The notes under the pieces are model-generated. The model saw only the letters and a program-made list of their open reading frames with translations, was not told where the DNA came from and made no database searches. Of a stretch of 64,000 nucleotides of DNA, positions 33,534 through 48,363 are shown in pieces (within the stretch, counting starts at the first letter, position 1; each line of letters begins with the position of its first letter). Source of the stretch: Hericium rajendrae (Eukaryota > Basidiomycota > Agaricomycetes > Russulales > Hericiaceae); NCBI GenBank assembly GCA_033439255.1, contig CM065883.1, positions 1,054,001-1,118,000 of the forward strand. The letters run 5' to 3'. A program made the translations under genes and the position numbers.

Positions 33534-36500
33534 ATGACCGTCGATAGCTCGACGCCATTGTCGGCATCGACTACGTTAACGCCACCTTCGCCTGACCCAG
33601 ACAGTGTTTCGCCGTCCGAGGTACTCAAGGTTGTGACCAAGCCTGCCCTTGCAGCCTCGGAGGTGATAGAACTCGTTTCCTCGCGCTCTACATCCACCTC
33701 GACAGTTTTCATCTATGACCTCGCAGAGCAAGTAGGCTTCGGCTCGCTAGCCAAGTCCTGGGCGCAGACGGACGCCACGTCTGCTCCCGTCATCTCGCTG
33801 CAGACTAGAGCGGGTGCTGGTTTGAGTTTGGTAGGCCGGCTTTCGCAGGGCACTAGCAAAGATGCAGCAAACGGCTCCGTTCTCACAGCATACACGACGC
33901 CTACCGGACTGGCAGAAATGATACCATCTCTTACGTATCTGCCAGAACCGACCCCATCCAGCAGGCTCATCCTCCAAATACCTACCGTCACGCCTGTCGG
34001 GGAAAAGTTCGCTCTTTCGCCGACGTTATCGCCTTTGAACCCGGTCCTGTCCATTTTGCCCGACAGTTTCACTGTCATCCTGTCGGCCACCCCCAAAGAG
34101 TCCGTTGACCTCGCTGTCGCTGCCTACAGGCTCCCGAATCACGTCATCCATCTTTTCGACCATCATAGTTCCGCTCGTGAGCTCGGTCGTTTGAACATTC
34201 CCGAGTTTCCCTCGAAGCACGAAGTGGGCCAGAGTGTCGAACAGGTCTTGCAGGATGCCGGTTACAGTCATTTTGATTATACAGGTGACAAGGAGGCAAG
34301 CACCGTCCTGGTCGCGCTCAATGGTCCCTTGGCTTTGGCGGCGCAGGCTATCGCCAACCGCACAACCAGCCTTGGCGTTCTTACCGTACGCGTACTACGA
34401 CCGTGGAACGAGGAGGCGTTCAAGGCTGTCCTGCCGTCGAGTGCTGTCCACATCCATGTTCTGGACGATGTAGCTGTTGGCAGCTCTCAGGGTCTCTTAT
34501 ACGTCAGCGTCTTCAGCACTCTGCTGGACCCCTTGTCGCCGGGACCCAAGGTGCATGCCCAGGCCGTATCGCCGTCGCGTACCCAAGGTTTCTTCAAGAA
34601 CCCGTCGTCGTTCATCCAGTTTCTCTCCAGCTTACTTCCCACTCCGTTGGACAGTTCGGTATCTTTGGAGCCGGCGACGAAGATCAAATCATTGTTTTTC
34701 AGCAGCCCTGGCTCACCGTTGTCGAGCGTTCCAGAGGTGGTCGAGACAACATTCCTTAGTGGCTCGTCCATGACTTCCCGTTTCCTCACAGAGCACGACG
34801 TCTTCTCCAGACCAGGAGGCATAACTGCCGATCGCCTGCTTCTCTTACCCAAGAATGCGCCTCCCGAATTTGTGCCCCTGCCGTTGACCGTCCCTATCTC
34901 AGACAGCAGTGAAGGCGTTTCGACTTTCCTTGCCGTCCTTGACCAGACGCTTCTGAAGTCTCACTCCCTTCTTATCCACGCGCAGCCAGATTCGTTGGTC
35001 CTTGTCGCTTCGGATTGGACTGGCCCCGAGTTGGTGTCCAATCTTCACTCAGACGTCATCAAGCTGGTCAAGGAGCGTAATCTCCGTTTGTGCATGATAG
35101 ATGCGAAGGGTGTCGCAACGCAGCTAGCTGGCGCTGAGGGTCATTTGCATAGTTCCTTGCAGCGTATCGCGGTCCATCTGGCATTCCTACGGTTGTATCT
35201 TGGCACAGCTGCGAGCGAGGCAGCGGTCTTGAAGATTGTGAAGGACACATACCCTGAGGCGCTCCAGAGTCTGGACCTTGTCAAAATCAATGCCCGTGTA
35301 TGGGCCGGGCTTGTTGAGGTGGATGTGTCCGGAGTGCCGGAAAAGTCTAGCGACGAGCATGAGGCGGCTCTAAAGAATTTCGAATTCAACGCAATTTCCG
35401 TGTCGATGGAGAACGGTGAGACGATCGTCAATGGCGCGCGGCTTGTTTCCTGGCATGATGCAGCGAAACATTTAATCTTCCCTGCCGTTTTCGATGTCCC
35501 TCGGGAGTTTGCACCCGAAGGCGACGAATTCTCTCAGATTCCGTCCCTTCGCCCTGAACTTCCAGAACGCACATTCCTTGTCACTTGCTCCGTCAATCGT
35601 CGGCTGACTCCGCAAGAGTACGATCGCAACATCTTCCATTTGGAGTTTGATACGTCGGGGACCGGCCTCAAGTACTCTATCGGCGAGGCTCTTGGTGTAC
35701 ACGGGTGGAACGATGAAACGGAGGTTCTCGACTTTTGCAGCTTTTACGGCGTGGACCCGAATCGTCTCATCACCATCCCTCTGCCGGGAAACGACAAGAA
35801 AGTCCAAACGCGTACGGTTTTCCAGGCCCTGCAGCAGCAGATCGATCTCTTCGGCAAGCCACCCAAGTCGTTTTACTCCGATTTGTCTGAATACGCTCAG
35901 CTCAGCTCGGACAAGCACGCGCTGCAGTTCATCGGTTCACCCGAAGGCTTCTCAACGTTCAAGAAGCTATCCGAAAAGGATACCGTGACATTCGCGGATG
36001 TGCTGAGGCGGTATGCCAGCGCTCGCCCTGGCATCGAAGTGCTTTGCGAGTTGATCGGCGACATCAAGCCTCGTCATTACAGTATCGCCAGCGCTCAGAG
36101 CGTTGTCGGTGATCGTGTTGATCTCTTGGTTGTCACTGTTGATTGGATGACGCCTTCTGGTGAGCTGTATTCCATAGCATCTTTCGCGATAGCTGCTTAC
36201 GCTTGGACATTTAGGATCCCCTCGCTATGGTCAATGCACTCGTTACCTTGCTAACCTTAAGATCGGCCAGAAGGTGACGGTCTCCATCAAACCGAGCGTC
36301 ATGAAGGTGAGAGCCATCTCGGTCCCAGTTCAGGGCAATATGTTGACTTTTGTCCGTATCAGCTCCCGCCCGACAATACCCAACCGCTTATCATGGCTGG
36401 TCTCGGTACTGGCGCGGCACCATTCCGTGCTTTCCTTCAGCATCGCGCAATGCTCTTCGAGCAGGGAGTACCTGTTGGTCCCGCCTACTATTACTTCGGC

Positions 36501-37060
36501 TCTCGTCACCAGTCGCAAGAGTATCTGTATGGCGAAGAGGTGAGCCTACTTTCCATCGATTCCCTTATATGATGTGAAACATACCACATCTCCGAGCCTC
36601 GGGCGATGCGGAGAATGTATATAAAACAAACTAAGAACAGCCAGCTGATCCTTCCTATCTGCCTCATCTCCGTCGAAGAATTGCATTGCTGATACTCCTG
36701 TCCTCTGCAGATCGAGGCGTTCATCGCCGACGGCATCATCTCCAAAGCAGGCCTGGCCTTCTCGCGTGACACAGCGAAGAAGGTCTACATTCAGCACAAA
36801 ATGCTCGAGGATGCCGAAGACCTTGCACGCATGCTCCGGGTGGAGAATGGCGTGTTCTACCTCTGCGGCCCTACCTGGCCTGTGCCGGACGTATACGAGG
36901 CGCTCGTCAATGCTCTGGTCAAACACCACGACTTGGACATCACTGGCGCTGGGGATTATTTGGAGGGCCTCAAGGAAGAGGAGCGCTATGTGCTTGAGGT
37001 AAGCGTACTGTTTGATGTCTTTGCTTAGCTAGCTGAATATTCTGCCCTTAGGTCTACTGA
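33534..37060 (+). CDS. MET10: Sulfite reductase flavoprotein subunit (Met10)
   Basis: The NADPH-oxidising flavoprotein of assimilatory sulfite reductase, passing electrons to the hemoprotein subunit to make sulfide. A 2.6-kb first exon encodes a pyruvate-ferredoxin-oxidoreductase-like region (VLVALNGPLALAAQAIANRT and TVRVLRPWNEEAF), typical of fungal Met10. The FAD domain follows with RHYSIASAQSVVG, then SPRYGQCTRYLANLKIGQKV after a short intron. NADPH-binding blocks are MAGLGTGAAPFRAFLQHRA and YYYFGSRHQSQEYLYGEE, then FYLCGPTWPVPDVYEALVNA. The last exon adds only two codons before the stop at 37058-37060. About 1050 residues, normal for fungi. I chose the Met at 33534 over the upstream frame because the upstream 68 residues have no Met10 similarity. 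Confidence 0.94.
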
Positions 37061-37103
37061 GTGGGATGTGCTGTACGGGCTCTGATCAGAACGAGACGGT
37101 GCT

Positions 37104-37150
37104 GGTTATAGCTGGCATAGGTTATAGCTGGATAGGTTATAGCTGGCATA
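37104..37150 (+). repeat. Three tandem copies of a 15-16-bp unit
   Basis: GGTTATAGCTGGCATA is repeated three times (37104-37119, 37120-37134, 37135-37150), the middle copy one base shorter. It lies just after the MET10 stop, in the probable 3' untranslated region. Confidence 0.9.
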
Positions 37151-37261
37151 CACTATGGATGGATATTATGCGCGAATGAATATATCCAAGATCTCATCCA
37201 AAGTCCAAGTGTGATGAAAGTCCAAGATGTCCGACTTGTCCTACGCATGAAACGAGTGCGC

Positions 37262-39996
<2,735 letters not shown>

Positions 39997-41348
39997 ATGG
40001 CCCCAATCAAGACGTGCGTCCTCGGTGTCGGTCTCTCTGGCCTCGCCTTCCATATTCCCTTTGTTCTGGCTTTGCCAGAGCTCTTCACCCTCCATGCCGT
40101 CTTGGAACGCAATCCAACCTCCGAGGGTGGAAAGGCCAAGAACCGCTTCGGCGTATCCGTGAAGATCCATCGCACCCTGAAATCGGTGTTCAATGACCCC
40201 GAGATCGAGCTCGTTATCATCGGGACGCCGAGCGATACTCATTATGCTTTCGCCAAAGCCGCATTGGATGCGGGGAAGCATGGTCAATACAACTCTAATT
40301 TTCTACGATCGATATGTAGATGTTTATTCCTTTCCAGTGCTTGTTGACAAGCCGATTACCCCCACCGCCGCGGAAGCCAAAGAACTCGGTGCTTTGGCGA
40401 AGTCGAAAGGCCTTATTCTATACCCCTTCCAGAATCGCCGCTGGGATTCAGACTACTTTGCCCTGCGCCGTCTTCTCGCACTTCCCGCATCGGACCCGCA
40501 TTCTCTCGGCGAACTAGTTGAATTCGAGTCGCAGTACGTCTGGGCGTGTGTTCTCAAATCAAACTGCTTATTCCATCTACAGCTTCGATCGCTACCGCAA
40601 TGTTCTCAAGGGAACATGGAAGGACGAAGCCAAGCCCGCAAATGGGCAGACCTACGATTTGGGTGCCCATCTCATCGATCAGACCCTCGAGCTCTTCGGC
40701 AGGCCGAAGACTGTCACCGCCTTCATTGAGAACGTCCGAGGCATTGGTAGCCCAGAAGTAGACGACAGTGTACGTCGACAGGCCAGTCCACGCATTTCTC
40801 CGCCATACTGACGATAGTCGCGATTCTAGTTCACGATTTTCCTGCGATATCCCGCCGGCGCCGTTTCGCGCCATCCGTTCACCACAATTCTGCGCGCCCA
40901 CATTCTGTCTGTACGCACGACACAGCCGCGCTTCACAGTGCGGGGAACGAAGGGCACATACCTCAAGTTCGGGGTTGATGTCCAGGAGGACCAGCTCAAG
41001 GCCATCCCGAGCTTCAACGACATCCACAAGAAAGGGTTCGGCGTCGAGCCCGAGGCGATCTGGGGCACCGTCGAGAACCTGCAGACCGATGGATCTGTCA
41101 AGAAAGATGTGTGGGTACCGTTTTTCCTGGCTGCGTTGACCTGCGGGTAGACTGATTGGGCATGTTGCAGGTGGCCCTCGAGTGAGGCTGGTGCCTATGT
41201 AGAGCTGTTCCGCAATTTGGCGGCTGCGATTCGCGAGGGCAAGGAGCAAGCGGTCAAATGGGAAGAGTCAACCGACGTTATCCAGATTATCCAGCTGGCC
41301 CACAAGAGCTCGAGAGAAGGCAGGACGATTGAGCTGCCTCCATTGTAA
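39997..41348 (+). CDS. Gfo/Idh/MocA family oxidoreductase
   Basis: Cytosolic NAD(P)-dependent sugar or polyol dehydrogenase of the Gfo/Idh/MocA family; the substrate is unknown. The Rossmann fold opens MAPIKTCVLGVGLSGLAFHI with a GxGxxG-type loop. ELVIIGTPSDTHYAFAKAAL and LVDKPITPTAAEAKELGALA (catalytic Lys in the DKP variant of EKP) follow. Next are LILYPFQNRRWDSDYFALRR, TYDLGAHLIDQTLELFGRPK (catalytic His), TIFLRYPAGAVSRHPFTTIL and RFTVRGTKGTYLKFGVDVQE. It ends GRTIELPPL-stop. Five or six exons, about 370 residues. Similar fungal proteins are often annotated only as oxidoreductases. Confidence 0.92.
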
Positions 41349-41639
41349 CGCGGTGACGACGTTCGGAACCCGGCGAAGACGAGGAAGAGAAAAGCAGTCT
41401 AACCATGTATCTCTATGCTTGTCTATGTGGCAATGAAGGATATTGTTCCGCATCATGCACGCTCGGTGTGAGCGTCGCGACGATCTTGAAGAACTCAGCA
41501 ATAAACCGACGAATATCCTAGGAATCACGTGCGGTATTGACGCCACCTCCACGTCGCCTGGCTTGACTGCAGACCCGATCATCACTACTCATCGTCTCTC
41601 CTTACCCCCACTCCTCAGAGCATCAGGTTGCCCAATTTC

Positions 41640-43477
41640 ATGACTCTCACTCGTATCCGCATTGAGCTGCCGTCATATTCTTATTCCCTCGAGCTCCTTA
41701 CCCCTGATGAATATACGATCCTTAAACTCAAGTCGCTGATCTTCACCGCGGTGCAGGGTGGCCCTCGTGCAGACGGCCAGCGTATAATCTGGCAAGGCCG
41801 CATCTTGCCCGATACCGTCGTGATTCGGGACCTTACCAAGGTACGTAGCATGCATATTGCAGCAGCGACTTATCTAAGGTCGTTTGCAGAGCGCAGATGA
41901 TACGCTCGTCTTCCATCTCGCCGTCCACCCGACGGCGTGGACAGGGCCTCCGCCTGGCAAGCCGCCTGTAGATTTCTCGCAGCCGTCGCCCAGTACATCT
42001 GTTTCGCCGCCTCCGCTCGTAGACGCTGCACCTGCGTCCCCGCCGATACCCTCGCCCTCGCCGTTTATGCCCGCTCAGACACAGGGTCCACCGCGACCGC
42101 AAGCGCCCTCTCCCCAGGACATGCTCAATTCCTACTTCCAGTCAAATCAGCCCGTCAATAATGCGCCGCCCTCAGGCCTTGCTGGCATCCATCACATCCA
42201 CAACAATGCACTGCTTGCACTGGAACAGCGGCCTCTTGTGCAGATACCAGCCAGCGCGATCCCGAGTATGAGGAACAACGCGAAAGAAGTTCTGGCACGG
42301 CATGGGTATGCTTGGCCTGCCATCTTTGACGAGCCACTCCCTGCCGCCCAGGATGAATCGAACGGTGTGAAGTACGAAAGAGTCAACATCCAGTAAGCAT
42401 CATAGCGTTGATCATCCGTGAAACTTGATTGATGGTGTACAGGGGCCGAGATTATCTTGAAGATAGTCACGCCAGACGCAACGCCTACGCCTTTGCAGGT
42501 GCATGCTCTCAAGGTGTTGACATACACATTCCCTTTGCTGTCAATACCCGCGTCGCCACAAATGCCATATCCATACCCTGCATCACTCGGCGGCGCTGTT
42601 GATTACACCGCGCCGTTTCCGCCTCTTAATCCCAACAATCCAGCCGATATCAATGCGCGCCTTCAGCAGCTCGGGCTTCCGCCGCTCAGGCCGCTCAGCC
42701 CGCCGCGGAAGTACGCGTTGTCAATGTGCGCGCGCTGATCGCGCCGATCTTGCTGCTGTTGCTCAGGACACTCTTCCTTGTGTACTTCATCTCACCGTTC
42801 CAGACGCCGCTGTTCGGACTCTCGTCGGCGCATGGCTGCTCTATGAGACGTGGAAGGCCATGCGCAATGCTATTGGGCCGCCTGTTCCTCGTAATCGTGC
42901 GGCCCGCGACGCGGCCGGTGGCAACAACAACGCTAATGCACCAAACGCACCGGCTGCAAATGGCCAGCCCGCGCAGAATGTGAACGCCAACGCCAACGAC
43001 AACGCGAATGGCAACCGTCCAGCACAACCGCAGCCAGAACCCGAAAGACGTCAGCTGGCTGCGGGGAGCGGCATCCCCACGCATGGGCAATGGGACACGG
43101 TGCTGGAGACGGCGGCGCGGTTTAATACCCTGGAGGAGCACGCGGCGCTAGAGGGCCACGAGTTTCCGCCCACGGACAGGTTCTACACGCCCGGGTGGAA
43201 GCTGGTTTCGTTCTTCATGCTGCTGATGGCCACGATGCACCCCGCGTTCTGGGACCGGCGCCGCGCGATTTTGAAGCGCAGGGAGGGCCACGTAAGGACC
43301 GAGGCGGCTGCGCGACAGCGACCCCGAGAGGCGGCGCGCGAGGACGAGGGCGCAGCGGAGGAAATTGAGCGGCGGGAGCGGGCGCAGTCTGAGCTGGTGA
43401 CGCGCCATGGGCGCCGGCCGGTCTGGGTGCGAGAGTACATTGAAAGAGTGCTTCAGGGTGACTGGGTGGACGAGTGA
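41640..43477 (+). CDS. Membrane ubiquitin-like protein (HERP/Dsc3-like)
   Basis: The N-terminal ~85 residues form a ubiquitin-like domain (MTLTRIRIELPSYSYSLELL, KLKSLIFTAVQGGPRADGQR and IIWQGRILPDTVVIRDL). Pro-rich linkers follow, then conserved-looking YPYPASLGGAVDYTAPFPPL and INARLQQLGLPPLRPL. A transmembrane segment is APILLLLLRTLFLVYFISPF. A second hydrophobic patch is KLVSFFMLLMATMHPAFWD. The basic helix ends WVREYIERVLQGDWVDE-stop. Architecture fits ER-associated degradation proteins such as HERPUD or the Dsc3 subunit of the Golgi Dsc E3 ligase. One oddity: near 42,816-42,822 the frame of PFQTPLFGL changes to that of LVGAWLLYETWKAM with no room for an intron. A second change at 42,690-42,715 might be an intron. 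Confidence 0.75.
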
Positions 43478-43851
43478 GTCTTTGTGATCGTGAATGGAGG
43501 TTTTTGATTGTTATGTATGTATGCCTACGGTTTTGGGGTAACACGCTGGCCCACAATGGATGAATGGATATCGTTGTTTTTGGAATGTTGCGCTGTTGCC
43601 GCAAGGCAAGTGGCCTTGTTCCGCGATGTAAGGAGAAAGTTGAAAGAAAGTGAAACGGAGTGAATGGGGATGAAAGGCCATCTAATCTAATCGAGCCACG
43701 GGTTCCCACGAGGCGGGAGGAGGGACGCGGGGGTTATAAGTCGCGAACGCCGCTGTCCTCGACGTTGCCCTCAATAACACCTATCGGAGCAACATCTGCA
43801 CACGTGTCGGCGACGCGGAAGACGACTGGAACTACTTCTGCGCAGCTTGTC
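43478..43851 (+). other. PKA-R upstream region
   Basis: About 374 bp with no gene on either strand. A longer frame reaches back to 43660 but its extra residues are unlike any PKA regulatory subunit. It probably holds the leader of the downstream gene and the 3' end of the upstream one. Confidence 0.45.
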
Positions 43852-45497
43852 ATGTCCACTTTTGACGCGCTCGTTGCGGACCTCTCCAGAGACGCGCAAC
43901 GCGTCCAACCCAAGGATGCCCTCCAATGGTGCGCAAACTGGTTCCAATCCCGCCTCGAGGAGCAGCGCACCCGCACTAGAGACGCCATCGCACACCGCCC
44001 CTCCATTGCCGCCGCCCTTCCCACCGACCACTGGGCCGACCAGGCCCCCCTCACCGCATCCCCCGTACCCCCCTCCGCCACCTCCGCATTTACAGATCCA
44101 TTCGAGGCCCGCCGTACTAGCTCGTTCGTGCAGCCACGCACCGCGAGTCCCTTTGGCTCGCTGAGCGTCTCCAATGGCCTCTACTCTAGCGATGGCATAC
44201 CAGATCCCACCACGACCGGCCCCCCGCCCTCCTTCCGATTCGAGGGCGACGCGAGTTCCCAGCCCAACGCCCTCGACTCGTATACCATGTTTGATTCCGC
44301 CACACCCAGCCAGTCGCCGTCGCCCGGCGATTTCCTGAACACGGCGTTCAGCAACCACATCCTCGAGCGCCGCACGTCCGTCAGCGCCGAGCCTATATCC
44401 GTCGACAGCGAGAGCCACGAGCCGCTGCCCATATACCACAAATCAAAGCTGCAGATCCAGCGCATCACGACCACCGTGAAGGACAACCTCCTTTTCAAGA
44501 ACCTCGACGAGGAGCAAAAGCTGAGCGTCATCAACGCGATGGAGGAGAAGCAGATCGAGGCGAATCGCGTCATCATCAAGCAGGGCGACATGGGCGACTA
44601 CTTCTACGTCGTCGACACGGGCTCGTTCAAGATCTACAAGAAGGACAACATGCCCCCCGACGCGTTCCGCACGCACCCGCCCTTCACGAACGAGGAGCTC
44701 ATGTCGTTCAGCAATGGCGGGCTCGGCACGCTCGTCGAGACGTGCGGCCCTGGCAGCTCGTTTGGCGAGCTCGCGCTCATGTATGGGCATCCGCGGGCAG
44801 CGACGGTCGTGGCGGACGAACCATCGACGGTCTGGGCGCTCGATCGCCTGACGTTCCGGACGATCATCCTCAAGGCGGCGCACCGTCGGCGCACGATGTA
44901 CGAGCAGTTCCTGTCCACGGTGTCCCTGCTCTCGTCTTTGTCTACGACGGAGCGCAGCAAGATCTCAGACGCATTGGAGAGCAAGGTGTATGAGGATGGC
45001 GAGGCGGTGGTGAGGCAGGGCGAGATGGGCGATACGTTCTTTTTTGTTGAGGAAGGCGAGGCATCTGTCACGAAGACCGTGGAAGGCGAGGACGGTACCG
45101 TGATGGACGACATCGTCGGTCATCTCATCAAGGGCGATTACTTTGGAGGTCAATTGTATTTTCTCGCAGTGAGAATCGCCTGGCTCATGTTTAATTGTTT
45201 CAGAGCTCGCGCTTCTCAGACGCACGCCCCGAGCCGCCACGGTCAGCGCTGTGCGACGCGACGGCACGACCCTGCCCAAGCTGAAAGTAGCCGCGTTGTC
45301 AGCGGGGGCATTTACGCGGTTGCTGGGTCCGCTGAGGGAGATCATGGAGCGAAATGCGAGTACGTACGCCAGCCCTTCGACGACATTCAGTCATTAGCTT
45401 TCCCGTTATCTTATTCCCTACGTCCTGTCTTCTTTTTCTTGCTCTGATAGCCTCTGATCCGGAGTCGTTGGAACGACTTGTAGTCGATAGTTTTTAG
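43852..45497 (+). CDS. BCY1: cAMP-dependent protein kinase regulatory subunit
   Basis: Keeps PKA catalytic subunits inactive until cAMP binds. The N-terminus MSTFDALVADLSRDAQRVQP with DALQWCANWFQSRLEEQR is the dimerisation/docking domain. A disordered linker leads to LERRTSVSAEPISV, the RRxS inhibitor site. cAMP-binding domain A contains IIKQGDMGDYFYVVDTGSFK and the phosphate cassette FGELALMYGHPRAATVVAD. Domain B contains VVRQGEMGDTFFFVEEGEAS and, after a short intron, FGELALLRRTPRAATVSAV. The final exon, after a ~90-nt intron, gives SDPESLERLVVDSF-stop. About 500 residues, few introns. Secure. Confidence 0.95.
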
Positions 45498-45953
45498 TTG
45501 TTTGCCTGTTTTTCAATAGTGTTTTGTGATACCGTCATTGTTGTTTGCCGCTATTGTGATAATGAAATGATCTTATCCACGCGAAGCGCCGGCCACGAAC
45601 AATGACTGCTCGCTCCACTGTTCTCGTTTACCATCACTGCTATGGTTTTCCCGTTGCGATGTCAACACACGGGATCCGTGCAAAACACGGGGAAAATGGC
45701 CACAAAAGTGGAGCATCGCTCCAGCTCGGGTGTTTATCCTCATGGAGCCGCCAAAGTGCGTTTTCCTTTTGTCCCCCCTTCGCTCTTTATCCTTCGCTCC
45801 TTCATCTTTCCCCCTTCTCTTTCAGTTCCTTTACCGTCCTCGTCACTGCATGCTAAAGTGACAGCCATCTTCCCCCACGACATTTACTTGACTTGACTTG
45901 ACGTCCAATCATCCTCACGTTCTTTACCTCTCCGATATCATCTGGACATCGCC
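45498..45953 (+). other. Intergenic region with pyrimidine-rich leader
   Basis: About 456 bp. Two overlapping plus-strand frames of 84 residues have no domain. Pyrimidine-rich stretches (45,770-45,850) and a direct ACTTGACTTGACTTGAC run just after 45,885 suggest the promoter and leader of the next gene. Confidence 0.45.
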
Positions 45954-47756
45954 ATGAACGTTCATGAATATGGCGATATTGCCAAGAGGCAGGGCCTCGG
46001 TGGTCGTGAGTTGTCTCCGAATGAACGCGCTATCCGATGCTGACGATCCTGACGCGCAGTGGTGTCTGATGTTCTGTGAGTACCATGCGGATATATCCCG
46101 GATGTTACGCGTCCTTATCATCTTTTCTAGCGGTGGCAGCGACTCAAACTCGAATTCGAACTCGGATCAAGCGTCGGCCAGCGCGACTAGCACCGCACAG
46201 AAAGACTCCGACCCGGGCCTTCTGGGTGGTCTTGGTGGCGATCTGAACTCCGTTGTCGGTGGCCTAACCAGCAATGTTGTCGGGGGTCTTACCAGTGCCC
46301 TCTCGCCTTCAACGTCGGGACCCTTCCTCCTTCGTCTGCCAGCCCTTCGTTTCCCTAACTTCTTCCTCTTCGGAATCTAGCCCGACCACATCGGCTCCGC
46401 GTCTGCGACGTCTTCTTCGTGAGTGTTCCATTCGATTTTATTTTATCATTCTACGTTTCGAACTGTCTTATAATTTCATTTCTGTTCGATTTACTCTTCC
46501 TTCAGTTTCAGTATCGACATCAGCTCCGGCAGCTCGAGTCTTACCAATTCTCTCAGTTTCGACCCTTCTAGTTCACTAAGCAGCACATCTAGCAGCCCCA
46601 GTTCGAGTGCGTCGTCGTCGTCCTTCCAGACGTTGTCCAGCGCGCCATCAAGCATCACCCCACCCCCGACCAGCCTCTCGCCTGTTGTGCAAACCGAGGG
46701 CGACAGCATTTTCACAGTGACCTCCTCGGTCCCCGCGTCGTCATCCCCGACCTCCTCCTCTACCTCGCACGCCACGTCCTTCCTGAACAACAAACCCCTC
46801 GAGGGTGGCGTTTTCGCCGTTGTCGGCATCATCGGCCTCGTGATCATCGTCACGCTCTTGACAATGACCTTGCGGAGACGGCGCCGCAACAAGGAGATCG
46901 AAGAAGCGGTCTCCTTTGCCCCGACGACTGACCATTATTTCGACGAGGAGAAGGCCAACAATGGTCCCTCCCGCGTCAGTCAGAGCAGCTCCAGCAGCCA
47001 CAATTATGGGTTCGCAGCGAGAGCTCGCACGGTTCGGGTGCCATCCGCCAGACTCCCCTGCAGCCTACGTACGGCAACGGCGATATGATGCGCGGCAACA
47101 CCGTCCGTCGCATGGACACCTACGGAGGCGGAGGCGGCTACGGTCAGCCCGGCGTTCCGCCGCAAGATCAGGCTATGCCCGCTTACCGCAGCCCCAACTC
47201 CAGCGCCGCATACGCATACGCTCCTCCGTCCACCCCGGGCTACGCATCAGGGCCGCAGGGCCAAAACGTAGCATACCCCGCTCCCCCGCGCTCCCCCGCC
47301 CCGGTCCACGACTCAGTCCGTTCCCCTCCTCCGGTGCCGAACCCCGCATTCAGCGGCGCACCCGTCCTCCCGCAACTCAATCTTATCTCCGCGACACCGC
47401 AGTCCTCCATGCGCTCCCTGACCGGTGCGCAGCCGTCTGGTTTCACTTCGAAGGTGGAGCTGCCCAAGGCGCGCAGGAGCTCGCTTCTGCACCCGTCGCC
47501 GACGTCCGGTGTCGGCGGATCCGCTGCGCGCGACCAGCGCTCGTACTCACGGGAGCTCGACCCTGAGCTGCCCGGAATGCCCGTGTCGCCCATGCTTCCC
47601 GATGCGTTCGGCTCTTCTGAGGACGGTCACGATGACCCGTATGGCGGCGTGGTCGATTCCAAAAAGGACAATGGCCCCCGCGTGCTAAAGGTCAGTCGGG
47701 CATTTATTTGTTGCGGTATCCCGAACTAACGGGAGTTGCAGATTGCCAACGAGTAA
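45954..47756 (+). CDS. Ser-rich single-pass membrane protein, unknown
   Basis: Exon 1 opens MNVHEYGDIAKRQGLGG, without a usual signal peptide. Later exons encode a Ser/Thr-rich stretch (SSGSSSLTNSLSFDPSSSLS) likely to be O-glycosylated. One transmembrane helix follows: GVFAVVGIIGLVIIVTLLTM followed by basic RRRRRNKEIEE. The cytosolic tail of about 260 residues contains YGNGDMMRGNTVRRMDTYGG and KVELPKARRSSLLHPSP. The last exon, after a short intron, gives KIANE-stop. This pattern resembles Wsc/Mid2-type cell-wall sensors and basidiomycete mucin-like proteins, but no WSC domain is visible. The 5' half has small exons that I could place only roughly. Confidence 0.7.
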
Positions 47757-48363
47757 ATGCCCCATTTGTATACTCTGCTGCTGTATTTACCTGCCCCAAC
47801 CCCATAACCCCCTTGCATCCGATACCCGACGCTACGCCAACCCGGATCAATTTCCTAATTCCTCGCATTCACCGTTGGCACTAGCCCCTTGTACCCGCTT
47901 TTCTTCTCTGCACATACCGCTATCGCTTGCTCTTCCTGTATCCGTCTACCTACGTTCCGCCCTGCTCCTGCTGTGCATACAGGCATCACCATCGCAATCG
48001 CACCATCGTAATGAAGCTTGAGAACTTGTTCGTTAGCAGTTCATCCACATAAGTGTATCATAGAGTTTCTTGCCGCAGATTATTTTATTCCCGAATAAAT
48101 TGGCGATGGTGCCTTGTTTTTTCGTTTAGATCTTGTTCATAGTCTAGCGAAAATCGCCTACGATCGGGACGCTAGAAGGTCGGGTGAAGTAAAACGTTGG
48201 AGCATCGTTGCTAACGTCGATAAAGATGGCCCGCTGTTTTATGACGCATACAAAGATTCTAAGATATGATTGTGATGTATATGTACTTGATATGTATATA
48301 GAACAGACAAATACTGAGTATATTTGATCTATTTTCCGATGATGCACATGGATGCAGGGTGTA
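47757..48363. other. Convergent intergenic region
   Basis: About 607 bp between two gene ends. Small open frames only. Contains probable 3' untranslated sequence and nothing that I can name. Confidence 0.4.
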
